In this document: piece after piece, positions 1 to 9,618 of the stretch
Position numbering within the stretch: the stretch's first letter is position 1
How the letters are laid out: each line of letters starts with the position of its first letter
Source: Leifsonia williamsii
GTDB lineage: Bacteria > Actinomycetota > Actinomycetes > Actinomycetales > Microbacteriaceae
Direction of reading: 5' to 3'
Length of the DNA stretch: 64,000 nucleotides
Assembly (NCBI RefSeq): GCF_030433685.1
Contig: NZ_JAROCF010000001.1
Span: 3,410,001 to 3,474,000, forward strand
Program-made: the position numbers and the translations under genes
Notes under the pieces: generated by a model
Databases searched by the model: none
The model's input: the letters and a program-made list of their open reading frames with translations, nothing else
Told to the model about the DNA's origin: nothing

Positions 1-305
1 GCCTCGACGGCAACCACGCGCGGATCGCGCTGCTGCAGACGCCGGGAGGCGACGGGCGGCTGGAGCTGTTCGAGTACCTCCACCCCGACGCGATCGAGAC
101 GGAGCCGGCGCGGCCGAACGACATCGGCATGCACCGCGTCGCCTTCCAGGTCGACGACCTCGACGCGGCCCTCGCGATCGCCGCCCGGCACGGCTGCCAC
201 CCGCTGCGCGGTGTCGCGAACTACCAGGATGTCTACCGGCTCACCTACCTGCGCGGTCCGAGCGGCATCCTCGTGATGCTCGCGGAGGACCTCAGAGCGG
301 GCTGA
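1..305 (+). CDS. VOC-family protein, C-terminal fragment
   Basis: The reading frame is open from the left edge of the window and ends at TGA 303-305; about 100 residues are visible. The fragment reads as the second half of a vicinal-oxygen-chelate (glyoxalase/bleomycin resistance/dioxygenase) fold: a conserved MHRVAFQVDDL strand-helix segment, then a helix (LDAALAIAARHGC) and a closing strand ending GPSGILVMLAED. GPxGxxxxL.E at the end is typical for the family, the Glu being a usual metal ligand. The substrate cannot be deduced. Its stop overlaps the stop of the convergent phosphotransferase by 14 bases. The N-terminus lies outside the window. Confidence 0.8.
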   Translation, partial: LDGNHARIALLQTPGGDGRLELFEYLHPDAIETEPARPNDIGMHRVAFQVDDLDAALAIAARHGCHPLRGVANYQDVYRLTYLRGPSGILVMLAEDLRAG

Positions 306-1188
306 CCGGCCCGGTCGCGGCGAGGCGCGCGAGGGTGTGCAGCGCCTCCGCGTGGTCAGGGCGGTCGCGGACGGTGATCGCCGCCTTCCACAGCGCCCAG
401 CCCGCGGCGCGTGCCCAGGTCGCGTCTTCCAGGCCCACCGCGTCGCGGAAGACGTCGGCGGCGGGAGGGTCGAGGAAGGTCCAGAACGGCACCAGGTCGC
501 ACGCGGGGTCGCCGACCCCGGAGGTGCCGAAGTCGATGACGGCGGAGAGCCTCCCGTCGCGCATCAGCAGGTTGCCCACCGCGACATCGCCGTGGAACCA
601 CACGGGAGGCGCACTCCAGGTCGTCGCCGTCGCGTCCGCCCAGATGGCGTGAGCCCTGCTGCGCGTGAGGGAGGCGCCGGGCACCCGGTCGAGCAGGTCG
701 AAGGCGGCGAGCGCCTCCTCCTCGTAGACCGCGGGCGGGGCACCGCGGAAGAAGTTGTGCGTGCCCGGCGCCGGCCCGCCCTCCGCGGGTGCCGCCCGCA
801 ACGCGTGGAGGAAGCCGGCGACGTCCTCGGCGAGGGCCACGGCGTCGACGCCCTGCTCGAGCACCAGCGGGCGGCCGGGCAGCCAGCGATACACCGACCA
901 CGGCCACGGGTAGCCCTCCCCGGGCACGCCGACCGCGACCGGCGACGGGATCGGCAGCGGGAGGTGCGGGGCGAGCCGCGGCAGCCACTCCTGCTCCTTG
1001 GCGACCTGTTCGCGGTACCCGGCGGCGCTGGGGAGGCGGACGCTCAGCTCGTCGCCGAGCCGGAAGGTGCGGTTGTCCCAGCCGTCATGCTCGACCGGGC
1101 GCAGCGGGAGCGACCGCCATTGCGGGAACTGGGCGTCGACCAGCCTCCGGGCGAGGCGGGCATCGATCACCGGCTCAGGAGCGGACAT
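292..1188 (-). CDS. APH-family phosphotransferase
   Basis: This 298-aa protein has the aminoglycoside/choline kinase fold. The catalytic loop WFHGDVAVGNLL contains HGD at residues 199-201 and Asn 206, and the metal-binding IDFGTSG motif (DFG-like) is at 218-224 followed by GDPACDL. The phosphoacceptor is unknown; in actinobacteria such stand-alone APH proteins are often annotated from the fold alone and rarely confer resistance. It begins inside the end of the RibD_C reductase gene (14-base overlap), so it is probably the last gene of the minus-strand operon that starts near 4083. The 3' end overlaps the convergent VOC gene. Confidence 0.82.
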   Translation of the reverse strand: MSAPEPVIDARLARRLVDAQFPQWRSLPLRPVEHDGWDNRTFRLGDELSVRLPSAAGYREQVAKEQEWLPRLAPHLPLPIPSPVAVGVPGEGYPWPWSVYRWLPGRPLVLEQGVDAVALAEDVAGFLHALRAAPAEGGPAPGTHNFFRGAPPAVYEEEALAAFDLLDRVPGASLTRSRAHAIWADATATTWSAPPVWFHGDVAVGNLLMRDGRLSAVIDFGTSGVGDPACDLVPFWTFLDPPAADVFRDAVGLEDATWARAAGWALWKAAITVRDRPDHAEALHTLARLAATGPVSPL

Positions 1189-1945
1189 ACCTCAGCAGCA
1201 GCGTGTCGCCGCCCTGCAGCACGTGGGCGAGCCGCATCCGCTCGGGCACGATCGGGGCCGCCCCGGTGGCGATGCGGGATGCTCCCCCTGCTGCGAGCAT
1301 CGGGCTGACCGTCAGGCACAGCTCGTCGACGGCGCGGGCCGCGACGAGGTCGGCGAAGAGGCGCGGGCCTCCCTCGCACTGGATGCGGGTGAGCCCACGA
1401 CCCGCCAGCTCGCCCACCAGCCGGGCGGCGTCGACGTGCTCACGGCCGCACACGACGACATCGGCGACCTCGGAGAGCGCCTCCCGCGCCTCCGGCCGCG
1501 CCAGCTCGGTCGTGACCACGATCGCGCGCTCGGGCGCCTCGCGGAAGATCGGGCTCGCCGGGTCGAGGTCGAGGCTCGCGGAGACGATGGCGAAGACGGG
1601 ATGCTCCGTCATGCCCGACTCGCGGCGTGCCCGCTGCGACTCCTGGTCGACGCGCATCGGTCCGTAGCCCTCGGCGCGGACGGTCCCCGCGCCCACGACC
1701 ACGACGTCGCAGAGCCGGCGCAGCAGGTCGAAGACCCGTCGGTCGGCCGCGTCGGAGAGGCCGCCGGAGAGCCCGCTGACCGTGGCCGCGCCGTCGACGC
1801 TGCTCACGAAGTTGACGCGCACCCACGGGTCGTCGGAGCCGGCTGCGCCGGCGGTGCCCGCGCTGTACAGCGCCGCGATGTCGTCGTCGGTCAGCGCGTC
1901 CTCCGACGGCACCGGGTGGAGGCGGGCGATGGCGGGCTCAGTCAT
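1175..1945 (-). CDS. RibD C-terminal-domain reductase (pyrimidine/dihydrofolate reductase family)
   Basis: The 256-aa protein is a single RibD_C domain (Rossmann-like DHFR superfamily). Visible signatures are VNFVSSVDGAATVSG near residue 45, DRRVFDLLRRLCDVVVVGAGT near 75, and a Gly-rich NADPH loop IQCEGGPRLFADL near 195. It lacks the N-terminal deaminase domain of riboflavin-pathway RibD. Size and architecture match the actinobacterial group that includes M. tuberculosis Rv2671, a reductase reported to reduce dihydrofolate. Its start overlaps the end of the FolP-like gene by 8 bases and its end overlaps the APH gene, so translation is probably coupled. Assignment to folate rather than riboflavin metabolism is an inference from the neighbour. 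Confidence 0.82.
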   Translation of the reverse strand: MTEPAIARLHPVPSEDALTDDDIAALYSAGTAGAAGSDDPWVRVNFVSSVDGAATVSGLSGGLSDAADRRVFDLLRRLCDVVVVGAGTVRAEGYGPMRVDQESQRARRESGMTEHPVFAIVSASLDLDPASPIFREAPERAIVVTTELARPEAREALSEVADVVVCGREHVDAARLVGELAGRGLTRIQCEGGPRLFADLVAARAVDELCLTVSPMLAAGGASRIATGAAPIVPERMRLAHVLQGGDTLLLRYVRS

Positions 1946-2864
1946 TCACGTCTCCCATGTTGTGCTTGAGGTAGGCGGGCTCGCGGAGGCCGAGGATCGC
2001 CTCCGTCATGCGGGCGGCGGCGACCGACGCGCGCACGTCGTGCATCCGGATGATGCGGGCGCCGTTGACGATGGACACCACGGCCGCGGCCAGCGACCCC
2101 TCCAGCCGCTCCGAGCGCGGGGCGTCGAGGGTCTCGCCGATGAAGTCCTTGTTCGACACCGCGGCGACGGTGGGGAGGCCCAGGTCGGCGATCTCGCGCA
2201 GGCGGCGCGTCAGCTCCAGCGACTGCAGCGTGTTCTTGTTGAGGTCGTGGCCGGGATCGACGATCAGGCGCTCCTCGGGGATGCCCGCGGCGGTCGCGCG
2301 GTCGACCCGGTCGCGCAGGAACGCGGCGACCTCCGCGGCGACATCGTCGTAGTGCGGCCGCGGGTACGGGGTGCGCGGGCGGGCGAGGCTGTGCGTGATG
2401 ACGAGGGTGGCGGCGCTGACGGCCACGACCTCCACGAGTCGCGGGTCGCTGAGCCCGGTGGTGTCGTTGATCACGGTCGCGCCCGCCTCGATGGCGTGGC
2501 GCGCGACCTCCGCGTCGAAGGTGTCGACCGAGATGACGACGTCGGAGCCGGCCCGCAGCGCGGCGACCACCGGGACCACCCGCTCCACCTCCTCCTCGAC
2601 CGGGATGGGCTCGCCCGGCGCGAATGGCGCCCCGCCGATGTCGACCCAGTCGGCGCCGAGCGCGACGGCCTCGAAGCAAGCATCGACCGCGCGGTCGAAG
2701 GCGTAGGTGCGGCCCTGGTCGTAGAAGGAGTCCGGCGTGCGGTTGACGACCGCCATGATCGCGACGCGGCGGGAGAAGTCGATGGTGCGGTCGCCGATCG
2801 TGCGGACCGGGATGCGCAGCGGCGGGAGGTAGGGCTCGGACGGCGACGACTCAGACGGCGGCAA
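1938..2864 (-). CDS. FolP2-like dihydropteroate synthase homologue
   Basis: This 308-aa TIM-barrel protein belongs to the dihydropteroate synthase (pterin-binding) family. Motifs: VNRTPDSFYD at residues 40-49 (canonical NVTPDSFSD), DIGGAPFAPG at 75-84 (canonical DxGGESTRPGA), SVDTF at 112, INDTTG at 132, DPGHDLNKN around 203, SNKDFIG at 237 (canonical SRKxFIG) and MHDV near 274. The Ser-Thr-Arg of the second loop and the Arg of SRK, both used for pABA/pterin-pyrophosphate chemistry, are replaced. That pattern recalls FolP2-type paralogues thought not to make dihydropteroate. The assigned start is a TTG inside the end of the upstream oxidoreductase gene; no better in-frame start exists before the first motif. 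Confidence 0.8.
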   Translation of the reverse strand: MPPSESSPSEPYLPPLRIPVRTIGDRTIDFSRRVAIMAVVNRTPDSFYDQGRTYAFDRAVDACFEAVALGADWVDIGGAPFAPGEPIPVEEEVERVVPVVAALRAGSDVVISVDTFDAEVARHAIEAGATVINDTTGLSDPRLVEVVAVSAATLVITHSLARPRTPYPRPHYDDVAAEVAAFLRDRVDRATAAGIPEERLIVDPGHDLNKNTLQSLELTRRLREIADLGLPTVAAVSNKDFIGETLDAPRSERLEGSLAAAVVSIVNGARIIRMHDVRASVAAARMTEAILGLREPAYLKHNMGDVND

Positions 2865-4083
2865 GGTCCACGCTCTCGTCGGTCAGCCGCTGCTCGTCGA
2901 TGCGGTCGCCGTCGCGGATGAGGCGCTGGATGTCGTCCTGCACGTCCCACACGTTCACGTTCATGCCGCCGACAACGCGGTCGCCCCGCAGCCAGAAGGC
3001 GATGAAGGCCCGCGCCTCCACGTCGCCGCGATACACCACCCGCGCGTCCGCCATGAGCGGCGCGTACCCGGAGAACTCCATGCCCAGATCGTATTGGTCC
3101 GAGTAGAAGTACGGGATGTCGTCGTACGACGCCCGCTCGCCGAGGATCGCCCGCGCCGCGACCGTGCCGCCGGCGATGGCGTTCGCCCAGTGCTCGTTGC
3201 GGAGGTGCCGGCCGATGGCGGGGAGGAACGGGTTCGCGACGTCGCCGACGGCGTACACGTCCTCGGCGGAGGTGCGCATCGCCTTGTCGGTGAGGAGGCC
3301 GTTCTGCACGCTCAGTCCCGACCGCTCGCCGATCCGCGTGTTCGGGGCGGCGCCGACCCCGGCGACCACGAGGTCGGCATGGAGGCGCTCCCCCGACGCG
3401 AGGACGACCTCCGCCGCGTGCTGCTCGCGCGTCGCGCCCTCGACCGCGACGACGTGGTCGCCGTTGCGGAAGGCGACGCCGTGATCGGTGTGGAGGCGCT
3501 CGAAGACCGCGCCCGGGCCGCGCCCGATCGCCGCACTGAGCGGCACGGCAGAGCGGCCGACCACGGTGACCTCGTTGCCGAACCCGCGTGCGGCTGCCGC
3601 CACCTCCATCCCGATCCAGCCGGAGCCGACCACGACGATGCGGCGGCCGCCGACCTCCAGGGCCGCGTAGAGCCGCTGGCTGTCCTCGATGGTGCGCAGC
3701 TGCAGGACGGCGCCGTGGCCGCTGCCCGGGACGGACAGCGGCCGGGCGCTCGCTCCTGTCGCGAGCACCAGGCTGTCGTAGGTGAGCCGGCCGCCGCCGG
3801 CGACGAACAGCTCGTGCGCGCCGGGGTCGAATGAGCCGGCCTCCGTGCCGGGCAGGAACTCCACGTCGTGCTCGGAGTACCACTCGCCGGGCTTGACGTA
3901 GGCGGCGTCGATGTCGGCCTCGCCCTTCAGGTACTCCTTCGACAGCGGGGGCCGGATGTAGGGGTGGTGCTCCTCGGCGCCGAGCAGCAGGATGCGGCCT
4001 TCGAAGCCGCGCTCGCGCAGCTCGACGGCGGTGGTGGCTCCGGCGAGACCGGCGCCCGCGATCACGACGGTACGTCTGGACAT
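2851..4083 (-). CDS. NAD(P)/FAD-dependent oxidoreductase (rubredoxin/ferredoxin reductase-like)
   Basis: The 410-aa flavoprotein has two Rossmann motifs: VVIAGAGLAGATTAVE at residues 5-20 for FAD and IVVVGSGWIGMEVAAAA around 145-161 for NAD(P)H. A conserved YAVGDVANP follows near 265, and the C-terminal reductase_C-type domain ends the protein. PPLSKEYLKG near residue 40 is typical of the ferredoxin reductase group that serves Rieske or P450 systems; no partner ferredoxin is visible nearby. ATG 4083 is chosen over upstream in-frame starts because GGGAGGAGGAC lies just before it. It is the first gene of the minus-strand run through the DHPS-like, RibD_C and APH genes. The partner and substrate are unknown. 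Confidence 0.87.
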   Translation of the reverse strand: MSRRTVVIAGAGLAGATTAVELRERGFEGRILLLGAEEHHPYIRPPLSKEYLKGEADIDAAYVKPGEWYSEHDVEFLPGTEAGSFDPGAHELFVAGGGRLTYDSLVLATGASARPLSVPGSGHGAVLQLRTIEDSQRLYAALEVGGRRIVVVGSGWIGMEVAAAARGFGNEVTVVGRSAVPLSAAIGRGPGAVFERLHTDHGVAFRNGDHVVAVEGATREQHAAEVVLASGERLHADLVVAGVGAAPNTRIGERSGLSVQNGLLTDKAMRTSAEDVYAVGDVANPFLPAIGRHLRNEHWANAIAGGTVAARAILGERASYDDIPYFYSDQYDLGMEFSGYAPLMADARVVYRGDVEARAFIAFWLRGDRVVGGMNVNVWDVQDDIQRLIRDGDRIDEQRLTDESVDLAAV

Positions 4084-4221
4084 GGCGTCCTCCTCCCTCA
4101 CAGCATCCACGCTGCCCTCGGCGAGCGCCAGCCCTGCACACGACCCGCGCACGTGCCGTCCACGCACTCCGCACCGATCGCGCACCGACGGCTCACAGGG
4201 AAGCCCCAGCCGATGCGCAGA

Positions 4222-4227
4222 TAATAT
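4222..4227 (+). promoter_or_regulatory. -10 hexamer of the response regulator gene (leaderless)
   Basis: TAATAT ends five bases before the ATG at 4233, so the transcript should begin at or within a base or two of the start codon. No ribosome-binding site precedes the ATG. This supports leaderless translation; the -35 region is not clear. Confidence 0.6.
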
Positions 4228-4232
4228 TTCCC

Positions 4233-4925
4233 ATGAACGCAGGACCCCGCATTCTCATCGTCGACGACGAGCCGAACATCCGCGATCTGCTCACCACCAG
4301 CCTCCGCTTCGCCGGCTTCGCCGTGCGCGCGGTGGGCAACGGCGCACAGGCGATCTCCGCGGTCCTCGAAGAGGAGCCAGACCTCATCATCCTCGACGTC
4401 ATGCTGCCGGACATGAACGGCTTCGGCGTCACCAAGCGGCTGCGCGGGGCCGGCTACACGGCTCCCATCCTGTTCCTCACCGCGAAGGACGACACCGAGG
4501 ACAAGATCACCGGCCTCACCGTCGGCGGCGACGACTACGTGACCAAGCCGTTCAGTCTCGACGAGATCGTGGCGCGCATCAAGGCCATCCTGCGCCGGAC
4601 CATGCAGGCCGACGAAGACGCGGTGATCCGCGCCGGCGAGCTCACCATGGATCAGGACACGCACGAGGTCTTCGTCGGCGACACCGCGATCGAGCTCAGC
4701 CCGACCGAGTTCAAGCTGCTGCGCTACCTGATGCTCAACCCCAACCGCGTGCTGTCGAAGGCGCAGATCCTCGACCACGTCTGGGAGTACGACTTCAACG
4801 GCGACGCGGGCATCGTGGAGTCGTACATCTCGTACCTGCGCCGCAAGGTCGACGCGCACTCCAGCGAGCCGCTGATCCAGACCAAGCGCGGCTTCGGCTA
4901 CATGCTCAAGGCCGCGAAGGCGTGA
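4233..4925 (+). CDS. OmpR/PhoB-family response regulator
   Basis: The 230-aa protein has a receiver domain (residues 5-120) with the acidic pocket DDE at 11-13, phospho-acceptor Asp55 in LIILDVMLPD and Lys105 in DYVTKPFS. A C-terminal winged-helix DNA-binding domain covers about 135-228 (LSPTEFKLLRYLMLNPNRVLSKAQILDHVW, then VESYISYLRRKVD and TKRGFGYML). It is followed after 62 bases by its presumed partner kinase at 4988. The stimulus is unknown. The -10 box directly before the ATG suggests a leaderless message. The layout resembles mycobacterial PrrA/TcrX-type regulators, but no specific orthologue is claimed. Confidence 0.93.
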   Translation: MNAGPRILIVDDEPNIRDLLTTSLRFAGFAVRAVGNGAQAISAVLEEEPDLIILDVMLPDMNGFGVTKRLRGAGYTAPILFLTAKDDTEDKITGLTVGGDDYVTKPFSLDEIVARIKAILRRTMQADEDAVIRAGELTMDQDTHEVFVGDTAIELSPTEFKLLRYLMLNPNRVLSKAQILDHVWEYDFNGDAGIVESYISYLRRKVDAHSSEPLIQTKRGFGYMLKAAKA

Positions 4926-4972
4926 GGGCCGGGGCACTGCTCCCGCACATCCCCGGCTCAGCTTCTGCTGCG

Positions 4973-4978
4973 TAGACT
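4973..4978 (+). promoter_or_regulatory. -10 hexamer of the sensor kinase gene
   Basis: TAGACT stands nine bases before the ATG at 4988, predicting a leader of only a few bases. It suggests the kinase has its own promoter in addition to read-through from the regulator gene. Confidence 0.5.
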
Positions 4979-4987
4979 GGCGCCCTG

Positions 4988-6718
4988 ATGCACGCACGCT
5001 TGCTCGATCGGTGGAACGCGATCTCCCTGCGCACCAAGATCACCGGGGTGACCGTGCTGATGCTGACCCTCGGGCTGCTCGTGACGGGCATCGGGACGAT
5101 GTCGATGCTGAAGCCCGTCCTGCTCGACCAGCTCGACGCCCAGCTCTCCGCCGCCTCCGGGGCGAACTACCTCAACACGTACCTGTACGGCACGTCGTCG
5201 GACAGCCAGAAGATCGCCACCGACGCGAGCCCGTCGGACTACTTCGCGGCGCTGTACGACTCCAACGGCGACCTGGTGAAGACGAACTGGTCGAACATCC
5301 CGTTCTCGCACCGCCCGGCCATCCCCGAGTCGCTGACCGTCGCCGAGGGCAAGCAGCTGCCGGCCGGAGGCTACCCGCTGCTATCGAACGACGGCCGCAC
5401 CACGTACCGGGCGCTGGCTCAGACGGTCACCCTGACGAACCCGCCGGGCGCGCTCGGCACGGCGATCGTGGCGACGACCACGACGCAGATCGACACGGTG
5501 ATGGCGAGCTTCCTCGCGATCTTCCTCGGCTTCGGCGTCATCGTCATCATCGTCGGCGCCGGCCTGACGCGCATGCTCGTGACGACGACGTTCTCGCCGC
5601 TGCGCGAGGTGGAGCAGACCGCGGCCGCCATCGCGGACGGCGACTTCAGCCAGCGGCTCGGCGGCGCGACGCCCAACACCGAGGTCGGGCGGCTGAACCG
5701 CTCCCTCAACACCATGCTCAACCGGATCGACCGCGCCTTCACCGACCGCGCGCGCACCATCGACCAGATGCGCCGGTTCGTCGGCGACGCCTCCCACGAG
5801 CTGCGCACGCCGCTGGTGTCCGTGCGCGGCTACGCCGAGCTGTACCGGATGGGCGCGCTGCAGACCCCCGAGGACGTCGCGCAGGCGATGGACCGGATCG
5901 AGAAGGAGGCCATCCGCATGGGCCTCCTCGTCGAGGACCTGCTGGAACTGGCGCGCCTCGACGAGACCAAGCCGCTGGACCTCCACCCCGTCGACCTCGT
6001 GCAGATCGCGCGCGACGCCGCGATGGACGCGATGGCCGGTGCGCCTGACCGCGTCGTCACCGTGCTGACGCCGCCCTCCATCGCCGAGCCGGAGCCGGTC
6101 GACGACGAGGAGCTGTCCTCCCTCGACACGATGCCGATGCCCCTCGCCGAGCAGCCGTCGCGGCCGGTGCCGTCGCGGTCGGCCAACTCCACCGGCCCGA
6201 TCGCGTTCGCGGGGGCGACGATCGCCCGCCTGCGCCGCGGTCGCGGACGCCGGGGCGGCACGGACACCCTCCCGATCAGCACCACGGAGCAGCTGACGCT
6301 CGCCGAGCCCGATCCGGCGCCCGCAGAGCCCGCGATCGTGCTCGCGGAGGAGAACAAGCTCCGCCAAGTCGTCACCAACCTCATCGGCAACGCGCTGCGC
6401 TACACCCCGGAGGGCTCCCCCATCGAGATCGGCGTGCAGGTCGACCACCGCACGCAGCGCGCGACCATCGAGGTGCGCGATCACGGCGAGGGCATCCCGC
6501 CGCAGATCCGCGAGAAGATCTTCCAGCGGTTCTGGCGCGCGGACACGTCGCGTACCCGCGAGACCGGCGGCAGCGGCCTCGGGCTCGCGATTGTCGCCTC
6601 CATCGTCGCCGCCCACCAGGGCACCGTGGAGGTCGTGGAGACCGACGGCGGCGGCGCCACCTTCCGCGTCACCCTGCCCCTCGCGGACTCGGCCGCGGCC
6701 CCCAAGGCCGGCGCGTAG
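4988..6718 (+). CDS. HAMP-containing sensor histidine kinase with an unusual linker
   Basis: The 576-aa membrane kinase has TM1 near residues 16-41, an extracytoplasmic sensor region to about 170, TM2 near 173-198, HAMP about 198-250, and HisKA with the phospho-acceptor His270 in GDASHELRTPL. The ATPase domain shows the N box NLIGNALRYTPEG near 465, DHGEGIP near 498, FQRFWRAD and GGSGLGLAIV. Between the first ATPase strand and the N box lies an insertion of about 85 residues (roughly 364-450), rich in Pro, Ser, Glu and Asp with a basic RLRRGRGRRGG patch. It pairs with the response regulator at 4233-4925. The ligand is unknown. Confidence 0.92.
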   Translation: MHARLLDRWNAISLRTKITGVTVLMLTLGLLVTGIGTMSMLKPVLLDQLDAQLSAASGANYLNTYLYGTSSDSQKIATDASPSDYFAALYDSNGDLVKTNWSNIPFSHRPAIPESLTVAEGKQLPAGGYPLLSNDGRTTYRALAQTVTLTNPPGALGTAIVATTTTQIDTVMASFLAIFLGFGVIVIIVGAGLTRMLVTTTFSPLREVEQTAAAIADGDFSQRLGGATPNTEVGRLNRSLNTMLNRIDRAFTDRARTIDQMRRFVGDASHELRTPLVSVRGYAELYRMGALQTPEDVAQAMDRIEKEAIRMGLLVEDLLELARLDETKPLDLHPVDLVQIARDAAMDAMAGAPDRVVTVLTPPSIAEPEPVDDEELSSLDTMPMPLAEQPSRPVPSRSANSTGPIAFAGATIARLRRGRGRRGGTDTLPISTTEQLTLAEPDPAPAEPAIVLAEENKLRQVVTNLIGNALRYTPEGSPIEIGVQVDHRTQRATIEVRDHGEGIPPQIREKIFQRFWRADTSRTRETGGSGLGLAIVASIVAAHQGTVEVVETDGGGATFRVTLPLADSAAAPKAGA

Positions 6719-6749
6719 CCTCCCCTTTCCCCCTCGGCGGCGGGGAAAC

Positions 6750-6794
6750 GGCGCGAGAGGAGACCGCCCGAGAGGAGACGGCGCGAGAGGAGAC
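6750..6794. repeat. Three tandem 15-bp repeats
   Basis: Three adjacent copies of a 15-base unit (GGCGCGAGAGGAGAC, with the middle copy changed at its first bases) lie between the stop of the sensor kinase and the groEL terminator. They are non-coding and repeat the Shine-Dalgarno-like GAGAGGAGA three times without any start codon nearby. Confidence 0.8.
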
Positions 6795-6806
6795 GGCGCA
6801 GACGCG

Positions 6807-6840
6807 GAGAGGGCGCCTCCCGTGCGGGAGACGCCCTCTC
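6807..6840 (-). terminator. Hairpin terminator downstream of groEL
   Basis: GAGAGGGCG and CTCCC pair with GGGAG and CGCCCTCTC around a GTGC loop, with one C-A mismatch: about 14 bp of stem. It lies 20 bases after the groEL stop on the minus strand. No U-run follows, as is common in actinobacteria. It could also stop transcripts of the convergent kinase gene. Confidence 0.7.
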
Positions 6841-6860
6841 GTGCTAGTGCGGTGCTGGAC

Positions 6861-8550
<1,690 letters not shown>

Positions 8551-8555
8551 AAGCG

Positions 8556-8584
8556 ATTCTGGCACTCAGGACCGGCGAGTGCAA
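8556..8584 (-). promoter_or_regulatory. Predicted groEL promoter overlapping a second CIRCE-like site
   Basis: On the minus strand TTGCAC (8584-8579) and CAGAAT (8561-8556) are separated by 17 bases. A second inverted repeat, GCACTC-N9-GAGTGC (8562-8582), fills exactly the interval between them. It has the CIRCE core and spacer length but lacks the outer TTA/TAA bases. Its centre is 35 bp from the centre of the perfect copy. Confidence 0.65.
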
Positions 8585-8612
8585 GCGAGCGGGGAGGGGA
8601 CGCAAAGAAGAG

Positions 8613-8638
8613 GAGCGCCACCCCGAGGGGCGACGCTC
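8613..8638 (-). terminator. Hairpin terminator downstream of cspA
   Basis: GAGCG and CCCC pair with GGGG and CGCTC with two internal mismatches. On the minus strand the hairpin is followed by CTCTTCTTTG, a modest pyrimidine run. It begins about 23 bases after the cspA stop. Confidence 0.6.
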
Positions 8639-8661
8639 CGTGGTCTTCCGATCGCTGCGTA

Positions 8662-8865
8662 CTACAGCGGACGCACCGACTCGGCCTGCGGGCCCTTGTT
8701 GCCCGTACCGACCTCGAACTGGACCTGCTGGCCCTCCTCGAGCACCTTGTAGCCGTTCATGTCGATCGCGGAGTAGTGGACGAAGACGTCCTGTCCCCCA
8801 CCATCGACGGTGATGAATCCGTAGCCCTTCTCAGCGTTGAACCACTTCACGGTCCCGTTCGCCAT
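8662..8865 (-). CDS. cspA: Cold shock protein, CspA family
   Basis: This 67-aa protein is a single cold-shock domain. RNP1 is KGYGFITV (residues 13-20) and RNP2 is VFVHYSAI (27-34); the start [18 protein letters not shown] is canonical. It binds single-stranded nucleic acid as an RNA chaperone. The roughly 170-base intergenic region upstream is AT-richer than its surroundings and probably carries the promoter and a structured leader, but no cold-box was recognised. A hairpin terminator follows on the minus strand. It is monocistronic and separated from groEL by its own signals. Confidence 0.96.
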   Translation of the reverse strand: MANGTVKWFNAEKGYGFITVDGGGQDVFVHYSAIDMNGYKVLEEGQQVQFEVGTGNKGPQAESVRPL

Positions 8866-9035
8866 GCATTACTCCCATTGCTGTGTCGCCGGCGCGGTCC
8901 AGCGCCGCGCGTTGACTCCCGATCCTAATGCGTGCAATGCCAGTATTCGCCAGTGTTTTCGGGAAGAAATCGCGAATCCTGCGGAAGTTAAACACGCGCG
9001 AAACAAAAACGGGCGTGCGCTGCCCCGATGCGGGC

Positions 9036-9602
9036 TCAGCCGGCGTTGTCGGCGCCGACGACGACCGTGATGTCGGCGCCCGAATCGGCGAAGTCCTGCG
9101 TCTGCTGCACGGCGGCCCCGGGAAGGGACTGGGCGACGCCGAGCGCGGCGGCCTGGTTCGCCGGATCGGCGTAGTAGACGACGGTCTGGGCGATGTCGGT
9201 GCGGTCGGCGTTCGCGAGCGCGCCGATGGTCCAGCCGGCGGCCTTCAGCTTGTCGCCGATCGTGCCGGCGAGCCCCTCCGTGCTAGTGCCGTTGAGCACG
9301 TTGACGCTGAGGCTCGGGTCGACGGTCGGCACGATCGTCGGGGTCGGCGTCGCGCTGGGCGTCGGGGCGGCGGCGCTGGAGGAGGCGGCACTGGCCGAGT
9401 TCGTCGGGCCGCTGAACGAGATGGCGCCGTTGATGAGCGAGAGGCCGAAGATGCCGGCGCCGACGAGCACGATCGTCGCGAGCGCCGCCCAGCCGACGGC
9501 GATCCATCCGCGACCACGCGGTCGCGGTGCGCGGTGGGCGCCCACGCGCTCCAGCCCGTCCGGGATCTCGTCGAAACGGTCCGTGGGGAACTTCTCTGCC
9601 AT
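9036..9602 (-). CDS. LytR_C domain membrane protein
   Basis: The 188-aa protein has a short cytoplasmic N-terminus, one TM helix near residues 37-60 (WIAVGWAALATIVLVGAGIF), a Ser/Ala/Pro/Thr-rich linker and a C-terminal LytR_C domain from about 100 (SVNVLNGTSTEGLAGTIGDK, then VVYYADPANQAAALG). Such proteins are anchored outside the membrane in actinobacteria, and their link to cell-wall ligation by LCP enzymes rests on domain association only. It follows the DUF3263 gene on the same strand by 16 bases, so the two are probably cotranscribed. ATG 9602 has an AAGGA site. Confidence 0.85.
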   Translation of the reverse strand: MAEKFPTDRFDEIPDGLERVGAHRAPRPRGRGWIAVGWAALATIVLVGAGIFGLSLINGAISFSGPTNSASAASSSAAAPTPSATPTPTIVPTVDPSLSVNVLNGTSTEGLAGTIGDKLKAAGWTIGALANADRTDIAQTVVYYADPANQAAALGVAQSLPGAAVQQTQDFADSGADITVVVGADNAG

Positions 9603-9618
9603 CGTCTGGTTTCCTTGG

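Noticed and set aside
292..1188. Aminoglycoside resistance determinant
   Set aside because: Only the general APH kinase fold is supported; no residues specific to a drug-modifying subgroup can be identified.
4973..4988. Attenuator between response regulator and kinase
   Set aside because: The 62-base gap contains a -10 hexamer but no stable hairpin or U-run.
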